A stretch of 64,000 nt of DNA from Nitrospira sp. GTDB taxonomy: Bacteria > Nitrospirota > Nitrospiria > Nitrospirales > Nitrospiraceae. Both the position numbers and the translations under genes were made by a program. Below, piece after piece: positions 53,551 through 63,540 of this stretch; within the stretch, counting starts at the first letter, position 1; every line of letters starts with the position of its first letter. Location of the stretch: NCBI GenBank assembly GCA_024998565.1, contig JACOEM010000011.1, positions 94,068-158,067 on the forward strand. Direction: 5' to 3'. The notes under the pieces were generated by a model. That model did not search any database, was not told the DNA's origin, and saw only the letters and a program-made list of their open reading frames with translations.

Positions 53551-55605
53551 GTGAGCGACTCAGCGATTGTGACCTTTGCTTTGATTGCGGCGATTGCCGG
53601 TATTACCTATGGCCTCTATCTTGCCATGTGGGTATTCAAGCTCAACGCGGGTAATGCGAGGATGCAGGAAATAGCGAAAGCGATTCAGGAGGGCGCCGGC
53701 GCCTACATGAACCGCCAGTACAAGACGGTCGGCATGGTGGCGGCGGTGCTGTTCGTAGTGCTCTGGGGGGCGGGCGCCGTATCGGATAAGTTCGGGATGC
53801 TGACAGCCATCGGATTTTTGATCGGCGCCGGGGCCTCCGCGCTCGCCGGTTATGTGGGCATGATTATCGCGGTCCGGGCGAACGTGAGGACCGCGCAAGC
53901 GGCGCACAACGGCATGAACGCGGCGTTGACCGTCGCGTTCCGCGGCGGTGCGGTGACGGGGCTGTTGCTGATCGGGCTCGGCCTCTTGGCGATTACCAGT
54001 TTCTACACACTAGCCTCGCAGATGGCCGGGCAGGAAAAGGCGATTCATGCCTTACTCAGCCTAGGTTTCGGCGGCAGCCTGATTTCCGTGTTTGCGCGCG
54101 TCGGCGGCGGCATCTACACCAAAGCGGCCGATGTGGGTGCGGACCTGGTCGGCAAAGTGGAAGCGGGTATTCCTGAGGATGACCCTCGTAATCCGGCCGT
54201 TATCGCCGATAATGTGGGCGACAACGTCGGCGATTGCGCAGGCATGGCGGCGGACCTTTTCGAAACCTACGCGGTGACGACCGTGGCCGCGATGGTCCTC
54301 GCCTTCACGATGTTCAAGGGTGTCAGCGCACCGATTTTGTATCCGCTCGCGTTAGGCGGGGTGACCATTTTCGCCACCATCATCGGCATTCTGTTCGTGA
54401 AGGTCAGTCAGGGCGGAGAGATTATGCCGGCTCTGTACAAGGGGTTGTTCGTGGCCGGCGGGATTGCGGCCGTGGCGTTCTTTCCGATCACCTCGAAGAT
54501 CATGGAGGGGGTCGGCGGAGTGAGCGGCATGAGTTATTACCTAGCGGCATTAATGGGGCTGGCTGTCACGCTGGCTCTGGTCTTCATCACCGACTATTAC
54601 ACGTCCAAAGAGTACGCACCGGTGAAGGATATTGCCAAGGCCAGTGAAACGGGCCATGCGACGAACATTATTGCCGGTCTGGCAGTGGGGATGCAGTCGA
54701 CGGCTGCGCCGGTGGTCGTCATCGGTGCGGCGATTCTCGGCAGCTATTGGATCTGCGGCGGCGCGGCGTCCGGGGGACTGTACGGCGTGGCTGTGGCGGC
54801 AGTGTCGATGCTGTCGATGGCGGGGATCGTGGTCGCGATCGACGCGTTCGGTCCGATTACGGACAATGCCGGCGGGATCGCTGAAATGGCGCATCTGGGC
54901 AAAGAAGTGCGCGACATCACAGACCCCCTCGATGCGGTCGGCAATACGACGAAAGCGGTCACGAAGGGGTATGCGATCGGTTCGGCCGGGCTGGCGGCGG
55001 TGGTGTTGTTTGCCGAATTCGCGCGCGAAGTGGCCAAAGGCACTCAAGCCAGCACCTTCGACCTGTCCAATCCATTGGTGCTGGTCGGGCTTTTCCTCGG
55101 GGGGATGTTGCCGTTCATTTTTGGCGCGTTGTGTATGAAAGCGGTGGGCCAGGCCGCGGGGCTGGTTGTGGAAGAGGTCCGGCGTCAGTTCCGAACCATC
55201 AAGGGTATTATGGAAGGCACGGGAAAGCCGGAGTACGGCACCTGCGTGGATATCGTGACGCAGGCGGCGATTCAGAAGATGATGATTCCGGGGTTGATTC
55301 CCGTGGTGGCCCCGATTCTGGTGGGCGTGATCCTTGGCCCGCAGGCGCTTGGCGGCGTGCTGGTGGGGAGCATTGTGACAGGTCTGTTTGTCGCCATTTC
55401 CATGACTAGCGGCGGCGGCGCGTGGGACAATGCCAAGAAATACATCGAAGAGCAGGGTTTGAAGGGGACCGATACGCATAAGGCGGCAGTGACCGGGGAC
55501 ACGGTCGGCGACCCGTACAAGGATACGGCCGGGCCGGCGATCAATCCGATGATCAAGGTCATCAATATTGTGGCCCTGCTGATTGTCTCGCTCATTGTGA
55601 AATAG
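53551..55605 (+). CDS. hppA: K+-independent proton-translocating pyrophosphatase
   Basis: 684 residues from a GTG seven bases after AGGAGG. About 16 membrane helices. The catalytic loop [45 protein letters not shown] region (about residues 192-236) supplies the metal/pyrophosphate aspartates. [10 protein letters not shown] contains K468 and T471, the pair that marks K+-independent enzymes (alanine and glycine/alanine in the dependent ones). Hydrolyses PPi and pumps protons across the inner membrane, conserving energy released by biosynthesis. Single-gene unit. Confidence 0.95.
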   Translation: MSDSAIVTFALIAAIAGITYGLYLAMWVFKLNAGNARMQEIAKAIQEGAGAYMNRQYKTVGMVAAVLFVVLWGAGAVSDKFGMLTAIGFLIGAGASALAGYVGMIIAVRANVRTAQAAHNGMNAALTVAFRGGAVTGLLLIGLGLLAITSFYTLASQMAGQEKAIHALLSLGFGGSLISVFARVGGGIYTKAADVGADLVGKVEAGIPEDDPRNPAVIADNVGDNVGDCAGMAADLFETYAVTTVAAMVLAFTMFKGVSAPILYPLALGGVTIFATIIGILFVKVSQGGEIMPALYKGLFVAGGIAAVAFFPITSKIMEGVGGVSGMSYYLAALMGLAVTLALVFITDYYTSKEYAPVKDIAKASETGHATNIIAGLAVGMQSTAAPVVVIGAAILGSYWICGGAASGGLYGVAVAAVSMLSMAGIVVAIDAFGPITDNAGGIAEMAHLGKEVRDITDPLDAVGNTTKAVTKGYAIGSAGLAAVVLFAEFAREVAKGTQASTFDLSNPLVLVGLFLGGMLPFIFGALCMKAVGQAAGLVVEEVRRQFRTIKGIMEGTGKPEYGTCVDIVTQAAIQKMMIPGLIPVVAPILVGVILGPQALGGVLVGSIVTGLFVAISMTSGGGAWDNAKKYIEEQGLKGTDTHKAAVTGDTVGDPYKDTAGPAINPMIKVINIVALLIVSLIVK

Positions 55606-55766
55606 TTGAAAGGGCCAGTCGGGATGCGGCGGGCGCGAGGCCTGTCGACGTTCTATCCGCGATGCCCACCGGATCTGTTCCTCGGCTTGACGCGTTCAAG
55701 GACCCTAGAGTAAGGTGACTGGAGATGGGTCATTCGAACACGTTCTGATTGACTGGAGGTGCTCCC

Positions 55767-55964
55767 ATGGAGAAGCAGGAGAGGAGACCGGAATCCAGGA
55801 AAGAGTCTCATCAGAAGGAAGAGGTCAAGCCGAATCCGAAGGTCGTCGAGTCCGGGAAAAAAATGAAAGAGGACATCGACAAACTGGTCGATGAAATAGA
55901 CGACGTACTCGAAAAAAATGCCGAAGAGTTCGTGAAGAACTATGTGCAGAAAGGAGGGGAATAG
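55767..55964 (+). CDS. pup: Prokaryotic ubiquitin-like protein Pup
   Basis: 65 residues; the ATG lies six bases after GGAGGT. Charged and mostly disordered in the N-terminal part, with the signature helix and C-terminus DEIDDVLEKNAEEFVKNY followed by VQKGGE. The final residue is glutamate, so deamidation by Dop is not needed before ligation. Pup is attached to lysines by PafA and targets proteins to the Mpa-proteasome. Unlike the actinobacterial layout, no dop, prcBA, pafA or mpa gene is adjacent here. A terminator overlaps the stop codon. Confidence 0.9.
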   Translation: MEKQERRPESRKESHQKEEVKPNPKVVESGKKMKEDIDKLVDEIDDVLEKNAEEFVKNYVQKGGE

Positions 55965-55978
55965 TCCCCTCCTTTTTC
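55951..55978 (+). terminator. Terminator overlapping the pup stop
   Basis: A 10-bp stem AAGGAGGGGA (55951-55960) with TCCCCTCCTT (55965-55974), ATAG loop, T-run to 55977. The tail end of the pup coding region is part of the stem. Confidence 0.85.
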
Positions 55979-56088
55979 TTATCCGCTCCCTGTCTGTCCC
56001 TCTCGCTGTTCTCCCGAAGCGCGGGTCGCTCATCTGAGCATGAAGCGTGATGGCGCTTCGCGCGCCGCTCTCGTCGAACGGGCCCCGT

Positions 56089-56117
56089 TTGACAAAAAAT
56101 AGATGAGTCGATACCAT
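56089..56117 (+). promoter_or_regulatory. Promoter candidate for recJ
   Basis: TTGACA at 56089-56094, a 17-base spacer and TACCAT at 56112-56117, about 50 bases before the recJ start codon. Confidence 0.55.
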
Positions 56118-56168
56118 TCCCTCACTTCTTAGTAACTTCTGATTATTTCAGGTAAAGATAGAGGATTC

Positions 56169-57875
56169 ATGCAGGAAAAGTTATGGGTATTTCGGGCGGC
56201 GGATCGTGCCTTGCAGCACACGCTGTCGCAGCAATTATCGATCTCGCCGGTGACGGCGTCGGTGCTGCTTGCGCGCGGTGTCACAACTCCTGATGAAGCG
56301 ACCCGTTGGATGTCCAGCGTACAGGGCGGACTGCACGATCCATTTCTGCTCCCGGATATGGAACCGGCTGTCGAGCGGTTACATCAGGCCCTCGCTCGCC
56401 AGGAGCGGGTCTGTTTTTATGGCGACTACGATGTCGATGGGGTCTCGGCGACGAGTCTCTATCTGTCGTTCTATCAAGGGCTCGGCGGGAATGCCTGTGG
56501 CTACATTCCGCATAGGGTTCGCGAAGGCTACGGGTTGAACGAGGGCGCCGTTCGTCGCTTAGCGGAAGAGGGGATTTCGCTGCTGATTACCTCCGACTGC
56601 GGGACGACCTCGCACCATGAGATTGCGGTCGCCCGGGAACTCGGCATGGATGTCATCGTGACGGATCATCATCAAACCGATGCCACGATGCCGGCCGCCC
56701 TTGCCGTGCTCAATCCGCACCGGCGCGATGCGATCTATCCGTTCAAAGGACTCTGCTCGGCGGGGTTGGCGTACAAGGTCGTGTCGGCATACCAGCAACG
56801 CTATGGATCCGGCGAAGTGGAGCCCGACTCTTGCTTGGATTTGGTCGCGCTGGCAACGGTGGCCGACATCGTGCCGCTTCAGGACGAGAATCGGATTCTG
56901 GTGCGGGAAGGCCTGACGCAGATCACGCGTGGGGCCCGCGCTGGAATTCGCGCGCTCAAGCAGGTCGCCGGTATCGCGAAGGCCTGTACGAGCGAGACGA
57001 TCGGGTTCCGTTTGGGGCCACGGTTGAATGCCGCGGGACGGCTGGACCATGCCATGCTCTGTGTGCGGCTATTGACGACGGAGTCCGATCAGGAGGCGAT
57101 GCAGATTGCTGAGCAGTTGGAGCAGTTGAACCGCCAGCGGCAACAGATCGAGGAAGGCATTACCGGTGAGGCGGCAACCTATTTGAAGCAGGATGAGCCG
57201 GCCGCGGCGATCGTCTTGGGTTCGCGTGACTGGCATCTGGGCGTTGTCGGGATCGTGGCCGCCCGTTTGGTGGACCGGTTCCATCGTCCGAGCATCGTGA
57301 TTGCGATCGACGGGCAGGGCATAGGGAAGGGCTCGGCCAGGACGGTGGAGGGATTCGATCTGTATCAGGGATTGTCCGAGTGCAAGGATCTGCTGGAGGC
57401 CTATGGCGGTCACCCGAGTGCCGCCGGACTGACGCTCAAGGAATCACGCTTGGAGGAATTCCGCCGGCGGTTCTGTGAGGTGGCGGCTCAGTGGGCCGGT
57501 GGTGCTCGCACGGTGCCGACCCTGCACGTCGATGCCGAGGTGAAATTGACGGATGTCAATTTCGACCTGATTCAGGAATTGGAATCCTTGCATCCCTTCG
57601 GGGCCGGCAATCCCGAGCCCACATTGGCTGTTCGCGGCCTGGATGTGGTGGATGCGCGAGTCGTCGGCGAGAAGCACCTGAAGTTGCGTGTGCGGCAAGG
57701 GCGGTCCTTTATCTTCGATAGCATCGGCTTTCGCATGGGCTCGTTTGAAGAGCTGGGGTTGAGGGCCGGTCGGCCGGTGGACCTGGCGTTCAGTCCCGAG
57801 CGCAATCATTGGAACGGATACGATCGGGTGCAGTTGCGTATCAAGGCCCTCCGTATGAGCGGTGAGGTGTCGTAA
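56169..57875 (+). CDS. recJ: Single-stranded-DNA exonuclease RecJ
   Basis: 568 residues. DHH-family motifs: DYDVDG (86-91), DCGTTSHHE, TDHH (165-168), LATVADIVPL, and GGHPSAAGL of the DHHA1 domain (about 415), then an OB-fold at the C-terminus. Cuts single-stranded DNA 5' to 3' with Mn2+ in recombination and mismatch repair. Two bases ahead of the rsh gene, so the two are co-transcribed. Confidence 0.95.
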   Translation: MQEKLWVFRAADRALQHTLSQQLSISPVTASVLLARGVTTPDEATRWMSSVQGGLHDPFLLPDMEPAVERLHQALARQERVCFYGDYDVDGVSATSLYLSFYQGLGGNACGYIPHRVREGYGLNEGAVRRLAEEGISLLITSDCGTTSHHEIAVARELGMDVIVTDHHQTDATMPAALAVLNPHRRDAIYPFKGLCSAGLAYKVVSAYQQRYGSGEVEPDSCLDLVALATVADIVPLQDENRILVREGLTQITRGARAGIRALKQVAGIAKACTSETIGFRLGPRLNAAGRLDHAMLCVRLLTTESDQEAMQIAEQLEQLNRQRQQIEEGITGEAATYLKQDEPAAAIVLGSRDWHLGVVGIVAARLVDRFHRPSIVIAIDGQGIGKGSARTVEGFDLYQGLSECKDLLEAYGGHPSAAGLTLKESRLEEFRRRFCEVAAQWAGGARTVPTLHVDAEVKLTDVNFDLIQELESLHPFGAGNPEPTLAVRGLDVVDARVVGEKHLKLRVRQGRSFIFDSIGFRMGSFEELGLRAGRPVDLAFSPERNHWNGYDRVQLRIKALRMSGEVS

Positions 57876-57877
57876 TT

Positions 57878-60061
57878 ATGCCGCATGAGACGGTGACAGA
57901 ACTCGATCAATTGATCGAGCGGGTGAAGAGCTATAACGTCGAGGCGGATTTGGACCTCGTGCGTCGGGCCTATGACTTTTCAGCCAAGGCCCATGAAGGG
58001 CAGATGCGTCGATCCGGCGAGCCCTATTTTCGTCATCCTCTGGCGGTGGCCGGGCTTCTGACCCATTTGAAGACGGACGTGACGGCCATCGTCGCGGGGC
58101 TGCTGCACGACACGCTGGAAGATACACTAGCGACCCCGCTTGAATTGGAGCAGCGGTTTGGAAAAGACGTCGTCCACCTCGTCGACGGCGTGACCAAGAT
58201 CGGCAAGATTACGTTCCGGAACTACGAGGAAAAACAGGCGGAAAATTTCCGCAAGATGGTTCTGTCGATGGCGGACGATATCCGGGTCGTCCTCATCAAG
58301 CTGGCGGATCGGCTCCACAACATGCGGACCCTCGAATATTTGAGCGAGGGGAAGCGGCAACAGATCGCTCAGGAGACGCTGGAGATTTATGCTCCGCTGG
58401 CCAATCGGCTGGGTATCGGCTGGATTAAGAACGAGCTGGAAGACCTCTGTTTGAAACATCTGAAGCCGGACGTCTACGAATCCTTACGTGTGCTGGTGGC
58501 GAAGCGGGACGAAGACCGGCAGCAGTACATCATCGAAGTCATCGACCTGGTGAAAAAGGCCATGGCCGAGGCCGGTTTGCAGGGTGAAGTGTCCGGGCGT
58601 CCCAAGCACCTGTACGGCATCTACCAGAAGATGGAGAAGCAATCGATCTCATTCGAGGAAGTGTACGATCTTGCCGCGCTGCGCATCATTACCGACATCA
58701 AGATGAACTGTTATGCGCTGCTCGGCGTCATCCATTCGCTGTGGCGCCCGTTGCCGGGTCGCTTCAAGGATTACATCGCGATTCCGAAATCCAACATGTA
58801 TCAGTCGTTGCACACCACCGTCGTCGGACCCAAGGGTGAGCATGTCGAGTTTCAGATCCGCACGGAGGAGATGCATCGTGTTTCCGAACAGGGCATCGCC
58901 GCACACTGGAAATATAAAGAGCATGGGCGGATCGACGAGAAAGACGGAAAGGTGTTTAGCTGGCTGCGCCAGTTCGTCGAATGGAATCAGGATTTGCCGG
59001 ACAATCGTCAGTTCATGGATTCGGTCAAGCTGGATCTTTTCCACGATGTCGTCTACGTCTTTACCCCCCAGGGGATGGTGAAGGAATTGCCCAAAGGCTC
59101 CACTCCGGTCGATTTCGCCTATTCCGTCCACACAGAAATCGGTGATCATTGTGTGGGGGCGAAAGTGAACGGCAAGATCGTTCCGCTGAAACATATGATG
59201 GAAAGCGGAGATATGGTCGAGATCCTGACCGCCGCCAATCAAACGCCTCACCGGGATTGGTTGAAATTCGTCCGCACGTCGCGCGCAAAAACCAAGATCA
59301 AACATTGGATCAAGGCCGAAGAGCAGTCCCGCAGCATCGAGATCGGCAAGCGGTTGCTGGAAGCCGAATTCCGCCGCCATGGCCTGGCGCCGGCGCAGAT
59401 GATGCGATCGGAACAACTCCTGGCCGTGGCCAAACAGGTCGGGTATGAGACGCCGGAGGAACTGGCCGCGGCCGTCGGCTTCGGCCATGTACCGACCTCT
59501 CAGGTCATGAGTAAAATCATTCCGCCCGTCGCGACCGAAGGACAGACCCTCGCCCCCGAGGTTCCGCCCCCTCCGAAGCCGGTTACCGGACGGGCCGATG
59601 ACACGGGTGTGCAGGTCAAGGGCGCGCGAGACCTGTTGATGCAACTCTCCCGCTGCTGCAATCCTGTACCGGGCGACCGCATCTTGGGATATATCACCAG
59701 GGGGCGAGGGCTCACAATCCATACCGTGGATTGTCCCAATTTGGAAGCGTTGGACTATGACAAGAACCGGCTGGTCGAAGTCGAGTGGGACCATTCCACG
59801 CCCAGTACACACTCCGTCAAGGTCTCGGTCATCGCCGTAGACAAGACTGGAGTGCTGGCGCATGTCTCGACGGCCATCTCCGAATGTCAGGCCAATATCA
59901 GTCGGGCTGAAATTACGACCCGCGAGGACCGGAAGGCGATGCTGGATTTCATCATCGAGGTCCTGGACACCGCACATCTGGCTCGGGTGCTGAAGGCGAT
60001 TGAAAGGGTCGATGGCATCATCACCGTGCGACGTGTTCGCTCATGGCAAGAGCGCTCCTAA
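57878..60061 (+). CDS. rsh: Bifunctional (p)ppGpp synthetase/hydrolase, Rsh (RelA/SpoT)
   Basis: 727 residues. HD hydrolase domain with HDTLEDT (H77, D78) intact; synthetase domain with the RxKD-type motif RFKD (295-298), characteristic of bifunctional enzymes rather than RelA (ExDD); TGS domain (VYVFTPQGMVKELPKGSTPVDFAY); a C-terminal CRCCNPVPGD-like zinc-finger region (LSRCCNPVPGD) and an ACT domain at the end. Controls the stringent response. The gap to recJ is only two bases. Confidence 0.95.
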   Translation: MPHETVTELDQLIERVKSYNVEADLDLVRRAYDFSAKAHEGQMRRSGEPYFRHPLAVAGLLTHLKTDVTAIVAGLLHDTLEDTLATPLELEQRFGKDVVHLVDGVTKIGKITFRNYEEKQAENFRKMVLSMADDIRVVLIKLADRLHNMRTLEYLSEGKRQQIAQETLEIYAPLANRLGIGWIKNELEDLCLKHLKPDVYESLRVLVAKRDEDRQQYIIEVIDLVKKAMAEAGLQGEVSGRPKHLYGIYQKMEKQSISFEEVYDLAALRIITDIKMNCYALLGVIHSLWRPLPGRFKDYIAIPKSNMYQSLHTTVVGPKGEHVEFQIRTEEMHRVSEQGIAAHWKYKEHGRIDEKDGKVFSWLRQFVEWNQDLPDNRQFMDSVKLDLFHDVVYVFTPQGMVKELPKGSTPVDFAYSVHTEIGDHCVGAKVNGKIVPLKHMMESGDMVEILTAANQTPHRDWLKFVRTSRAKTKIKHWIKAEEQSRSIEIGKRLLEAEFRRHGLAPAQMMRSEQLLAVAKQVGYETPEELAAAVGFGHVPTSQVMSKIIPPVATEGQTLAPEVPPPPKPVTGRADDTGVQVKGARDLLMQLSRCCNPVPGDRILGYITRGRGLTIHTVDCPNLEALDYDKNRLVEVEWDHSTPSTHSVKVSVIAVDKTGVLAHVSTAISECQANISRAEITTREDRKAMLDFIIEVLDTAHLARVLKAIERVDGIITVRRVRSWQERS

Positions 60062-60109
60062 CTCGAGAGGTGTTCGTGTGTTCTCCTCCCCGCATCAGAT
60101 GAGATCCGC

Positions 60110-61624
60110 ATGAGTCTGGGGCTGCTGGTCGGCACGGTGCTGGCGATGCTTGCCGGCTTGGCGGCCGTGCTGACGGGCCTGACCTATCTGTTGGCTCGAC
60201 GCGGCAAGTCGGCGCCGCCGCTCCCGTTCTATGCCGGCGGTGTGGGCCTGGTGCTTGTCACCGCCGCGTTGGTCGGTCGCAGTGACCTCGTGGGCCACAT
60301 TCCGCACTTTGTCCGGTCTGGACTCGATGTCGCGGCCTGGCTGGGCGCCTCTTTTTTTCTCTTTACGATTCTTGATGCCCTGATCATCGGCGAATGGCTG
60401 ATCGAACGGGGGCAGCGCTATATCCCCGATATTGTCCGGCAGCTGCTCATCGGCGCGGAAGTGGTGGCTGCCGGAGTGCTGATCCTCTGGCTGGTCATGG
60501 GGATCAACCTCGTGGCCCTGGTGGCGTTGCCGACGGTGGCGGCGGCGATGGTCGGTGTCGCGTTAAAAGATACGCTGACGCGCTTCTTTTCCGGAATCGA
60601 GCTGGGAAAGATTGTGAAGGTGGGGGATTGGATCACGGTGGTTGATCGTGAAGGGATTGTGACCCACATCGGCATGGAGCATGTGACGCTGCTGACTCGC
60701 ACTCAGGATCTCGTCTCGCTGCCTAACGATCTGGTGATCCAGAGCGGGGTGACGAATTTCAGCAGGCCCACGACGACGCATTTTTGCAGCGTGTATGTCG
60801 ATGCCGCTTATCGCACTCCGCCTGAGCGGGTCTGTGCGACATTGCTTGAGGCGGCTGTGGCAGTGCCAGGGGCATTGCAGGACCCGAAAGCAACCGCTCT
60901 GGTCACGGCATTTAATGAATCGGCGATCCAGTATCGCATCAAATTTCCGATCGGTGATTTCGCACAGCGGGATATGATCGAAAGCCGGATGCGGACGTAC
61001 ATTTGGCATGCCTTTGCGCGCAATGGCATTGAGATTCCATTCCCGCAGCGTGTGATGCATCAGTCGGACGAACCGGAGGTTGTTGCGAACGGGCAGGCGG
61101 TCGGGCGCATGGTTGCGCAGCTCGCGGCGGTCGACTTTTTGGGGGCGCTCGATGCCAAGCAGCTCGAAGTACTGGCCAAAGAAGCGCGGTGGGAGTCCTA
61201 CCTGCCCGGTGAACGGGTGGTTCGTCAGGGGGATCCTGGAGAAGTCCTCTACGTCATCGCTTCCGGAACAGCTGATGTGCGGTTGGAACAGGGGGGGCTC
61301 AGTTCCACGGTGACCACGCTTGACGCGGGGAAGTTTTTCGGCGAGATGTCGTTACTGACCGGCGAGCCGCGTTCGGCCACGGTGGCGGCTGCAACGGAGC
61401 TGTTGGTCATTGCCGTCGGCAAACAGGCCTTGCTGCAGGTTGTTCAGGATGATCGCCGGCTGATCGAGCGTATGGGCGAGGTGGTGGCCCGTCGACAGGC
61501 GGCGACGGCGGCGGCGAAGGCGCAACTGTCTCGTGAGGCAGCGGTCCTTTCGGCAGTCACACACACGCGCTCCCTCGTCGAGCGCATTCAGAGCTTTTTC
61601 TGGGGGGCGCGTAAGACGCAGTGA
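60110..61624 (+). CDS. MscS-family channel with cyclic-nucleotide-binding domain
   Basis: 504 residues. Four N-terminal membrane helices (to about residue 150), the MscS pore-lining region and beta domain (VGVALKDTLTRFFSGIELGKIVKVGDWI, about 150-270), the alpha/beta C-terminal domain (to about 330), and a cNMP-binding domain (about 345-460) with GEMSLLTGEPRSATV, then a coiled coil. Such MscK/bCNG-type channels open on membrane tension and may respond to cAMP or cGMP. Convergent with the DUF192 gene. Confidence 0.9.
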   Translation: MSLGLLVGTVLAMLAGLAAVLTGLTYLLARRGKSAPPLPFYAGGVGLVLVTAALVGRSDLVGHIPHFVRSGLDVAAWLGASFFLFTILDALIIGEWLIERGQRYIPDIVRQLLIGAEVVAAGVLILWLVMGINLVALVALPTVAAAMVGVALKDTLTRFFSGIELGKIVKVGDWITVVDREGIVTHIGMEHVTLLTRTQDLVSLPNDLVIQSGVTNFSRPTTTHFCSVYVDAAYRTPPERVCATLLEAAVAVPGALQDPKATALVTAFNESAIQYRIKFPIGDFAQRDMIESRMRTYIWHAFARNGIEIPFPQRVMHQSDEPEVVANGQAVGRMVAQLAAVDFLGALDAKQLEVLAKEARWESYLPGERVVRQGDPGEVLYVIASGTADVRLEQGGLSSTVTTLDAGKFFGEMSLLTGEPRSATVAAATELLVIAVGKQALLQVVQDDRRLIERMGEVVARRQAATAAAKAQLSREAAVLSAVTHTRSLVERIQSFFWGARKTQ

Positions 61625-61640
61625 TCGCTGTGATGGATGG

Positions 61641-62153
61641 TCAAGGCTGTTTGAAGCTCAGTTTCATGCCGCGTTGAAGCTGTAGCGCTGCTGCGCGGCC
61701 CCCGCCGAGTTCGAGAACGTACAGCGCCCCTTCCTCGGAGTGGTACTGAGGACAACCGTCGTCCTGTCTGGTGCAAATGGGGACGTTTCGCTCGATATGG
61801 ACGATGGTTTTCTTCGCGTCCATCCAGATGATATCGAGGGGGATCTTGGTATTCTTCATCCAGAATGTCCAGGGCTGGGCGTCGCCGAAGATGAACAGCA
61901 TACCTCGGTCATCAGCCAGATGTTCCCGAAACATCAATCCCTGGGCTCGCTTCAATGCGGTATCTGCCAATTCAGCCTGAATCAGCGTGCCGGTCGGTGT
62001 TTTGACTGTAATCAGTGTGTCGGTCGGAGCATCAAGGGCCCAGCCGGAGTAGGTTCCAAACAGCGTGGCGACTCCCCAAAGGCAGCCCACGACAATCTTC
62101 AACAGTCCTGGAGACTCTGCGTGACCAGGATGGTGTGATGTGATCGGTACCAT
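61641..62153 (-). CDS. DUF192 family protein
   Basis: 170 residues. A long N-terminal part with a membrane helix or signal (about 18-40, LLKIVVGCLWGVATLFG) leads to the DUF192 core: LMFREHLADDRGMLFIF, WTFWMKNTKIPLDIIWMD, and YVLELGGGRAAAL. DUF192 proteins are small periplasmic or exported proteins of unknown role. Ends 17 bases from the convergent channel gene. Confidence 0.85.
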   Translation of the reverse strand: MVPITSHHPGHAESPGLLKIVVGCLWGVATLFGTYSGWALDAPTDTLITVKTPTGTLIQAELADTALKRAQGLMFREHLADDRGMLFIFGDAQPWTFWMKNTKIPLDIIWMDAKKTIVHIERNVPICTRQDDGCPQYHSEEGALYVLELGGGRAAALQLQRGMKLSFKQP

Positions 62154-62288
62154 GCCCGCATCCTAGCGGGCTCCTTCTAGGTCGTCAAGGTGGAGAACGT
62201 GGTTGGAGGCAGTGCGTAGGCTGTCTTGCAATTTCGCCGGCCCCTATGCCATCCTCGCCCTATCCTTTGGCTTGGATGGAGGTTGCTC

Positions 62289-62474
62289 ATGAAAGAAACG
62301 CGACGTGTGTTGTACTTGCGCGGCGTATTTGTGTGTCCGAAGTGCCGCCAATCCTACGTGCAGGAAAAATGGATCGAGGAGTTCAGAATTCGCTGTCACA
62401 AGTGCGATTATCGCGGGACCTTGACCCAAGTGTCCGTCGAAGAGCACATGGACGAAGAAACTGTTCGTCGGTAA
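62289..62474 (+). CDS. Small zinc-ribbon protein
   Basis: 61 residues, ATG at 62289 with GGAGG six bases upstream. CPKC (17-20) and CHKC (36-39) pairs form a likely zinc ribbon (FVCPKCRQSYVQ, IRCHKCDYRGTL). No further family. The rest is charged. Probably a cytoplasmic nucleic-acid or protein-binding zinc finger; inferred. Confidence 0.65.
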   Translation: MKETRRVLYLRGVFVCPKCRQSYVQEKWIEEFRIRCHKCDYRGTLTQVSVEEHMDEETVRR

Positions 62475-62549
62475 GCGCTACGGTTCTGTTGGGCGAGTTG
62501 TCCGGAGATCCCGTCCCCACTCCTCGATTCGAAGTTGCGACTAGTATAT

Positions 62550-62571
62550 GCCAGGCCGCTCTTGGCCTGGC
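62550..62571 (+). terminator. Hairpin downstream of the zinc-ribbon gene
   Basis: An 8-bp stem (GCCAGGCC with GGCCTGGC) around a six-base loop. There is no T-run, so termination is uncertain. Confidence 0.4.
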
Positions 62572-62615
62572 CCAGCCGATGTCAGGGTTGTTGTTTACCT
62601 AATTAGAGGTGCGTC

Positions 62616-63248
62616 ATGATTCAGCTGTGGCGAGTGCTGCTTCTGTGCGTCAGCAGTCTTCTGGCCTGGCCCATCATTGCTCAAGCTGCTGATGACCCGC
62701 CCACGATCAGTGTGCTGGTGGCGTATCACTCTGTTTCCGGGCATACCGAGCGAATGGCCGAGGCGGTCGCGGAGGGTGCTCGATCGGTGTCCCGGACGCA
62801 TGTGACCCTGAAGCGTGTGGGGAAGGTGACGGCTGAGGAATTATTCGCCGCGGATGCCATTGTGCTCGGCTCTCCTGTCTATTGGTCCAATATGGCCGGT
62901 GAGATGAAGGCATTTATTGACGACTGGCAATTCAAGTTCGGCGTATTCCCTGAATTTAAATTGAAAAACAAGGTAGGGGCTGCGTTCGCAACCGGCGGTC
63001 AGATTTCCAGCGGGAAAGAGCTGACGATGCTCTCAATCCTTGCGGCGATGCTGGGGAATCAGATGATTATTGTGGGCGGTGGTGGTGCGTTTGGCGCTTC
63101 TGCGACAACAGAAGGAGACAGTCCAGGGATCGATGCGCAAGAGCTGACCGGCGCCCGCGAGTTGGGTCGGCGGGTGGCTGACGTGGCCGGTGCCGTTAAG
63201 AGGGGATTCGAGTCACTGGGAAATCGGGCCGGTTCGAGCGGGCCGTGA
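62616..63248 (+). CDS. Exported flavodoxin-like NAD(P)H:quinone oxidoreductase (WrbA-type)
   Basis: 210 residues. A clear N-terminal Sec signal peptide (RVLLLCVSSLLAWPIIAQA-AD, about 6-24) precedes a flavodoxin fold with the FMN loop YHSVSGHTERMAEAV, then GSPVYWSNMAGEMKAFIDDWQ and FATGGQISSGKE. This is the WrbA/type IV NQO pattern, which is normally cytoplasmic and lacks a signal. The C-terminal tail (GFESLGNRAGSSGP) is unconserved. Export of an FMN protein is unusual and may need the Tat pathway or periplasmic FMN loading. Single-gene unit. Confidence 0.8.
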   Translation: MIQLWRVLLLCVSSLLAWPIIAQAADDPPTISVLVAYHSVSGHTERMAEAVAEGARSVSRTHVTLKRVGKVTAEELFAADAIVLGSPVYWSNMAGEMKAFIDDWQFKFGVFPEFKLKNKVGAAFATGGQISSGKELTMLSILAAMLGNQMIIVGGGGAFGASATTEGDSPGIDAQELTGARELGRRVADVAGAVKRGFESLGNRAGSSGP

Positions 63249-63267
63249 TTGCTTCTGGATAGTGATT

Positions 63268-63474
63268 CTAGGACCGCACAGGATTCTGACAGGTAGTCTC
63301 CAGCTGGCTCTTCGCCAGCGACACAAGTTCATGGATATTCTTTGCGCAACGGCCGCAGCATCCGTTATCGCGCAAGCCGAATTCAGCAACGATTTGTCTG
63401 GTGGTCAGGAAGCCCTGACGACCGGCCGCCCGCACATCTGATTCCGTTAAGCCCTTACATAAGCAAACATACAT
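63268..63474 (-). CDS. bfd: Bacterioferritin-associated ferredoxin-like [2Fe-2S] protein
   Basis: 68 residues. The ATG at 63474 is chosen, nine bases after GGGAG; the ATG at 63483 lies too close to it. Four cluster cysteines in CLC and CCGRC context (C4, C6 and the CxxC in DNGCCGRCAKN), with the Bfd helix-turn-helix motif (TESDVRAAGRQGFLTTRQI). Bfd reduces ferric iron in bacterioferritin and releases it. A promoter with a Fur-like operator precedes it; no bfr is adjacent. Confidence 0.85.
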   Translation of the reverse strand: MYVCLCKGLTESDVRAAGRQGFLTTRQIVAEFGLRDNGCCGRCAKNIHELVSLAKSQLETTCQNPVRS

Positions 63475-63540
63475 GAGTGGCATCTCCCACTGATGATCGG
63501 TTGTCCTTGTGGGCGTCTAAGTCAGTCAATTGCTCGATAC

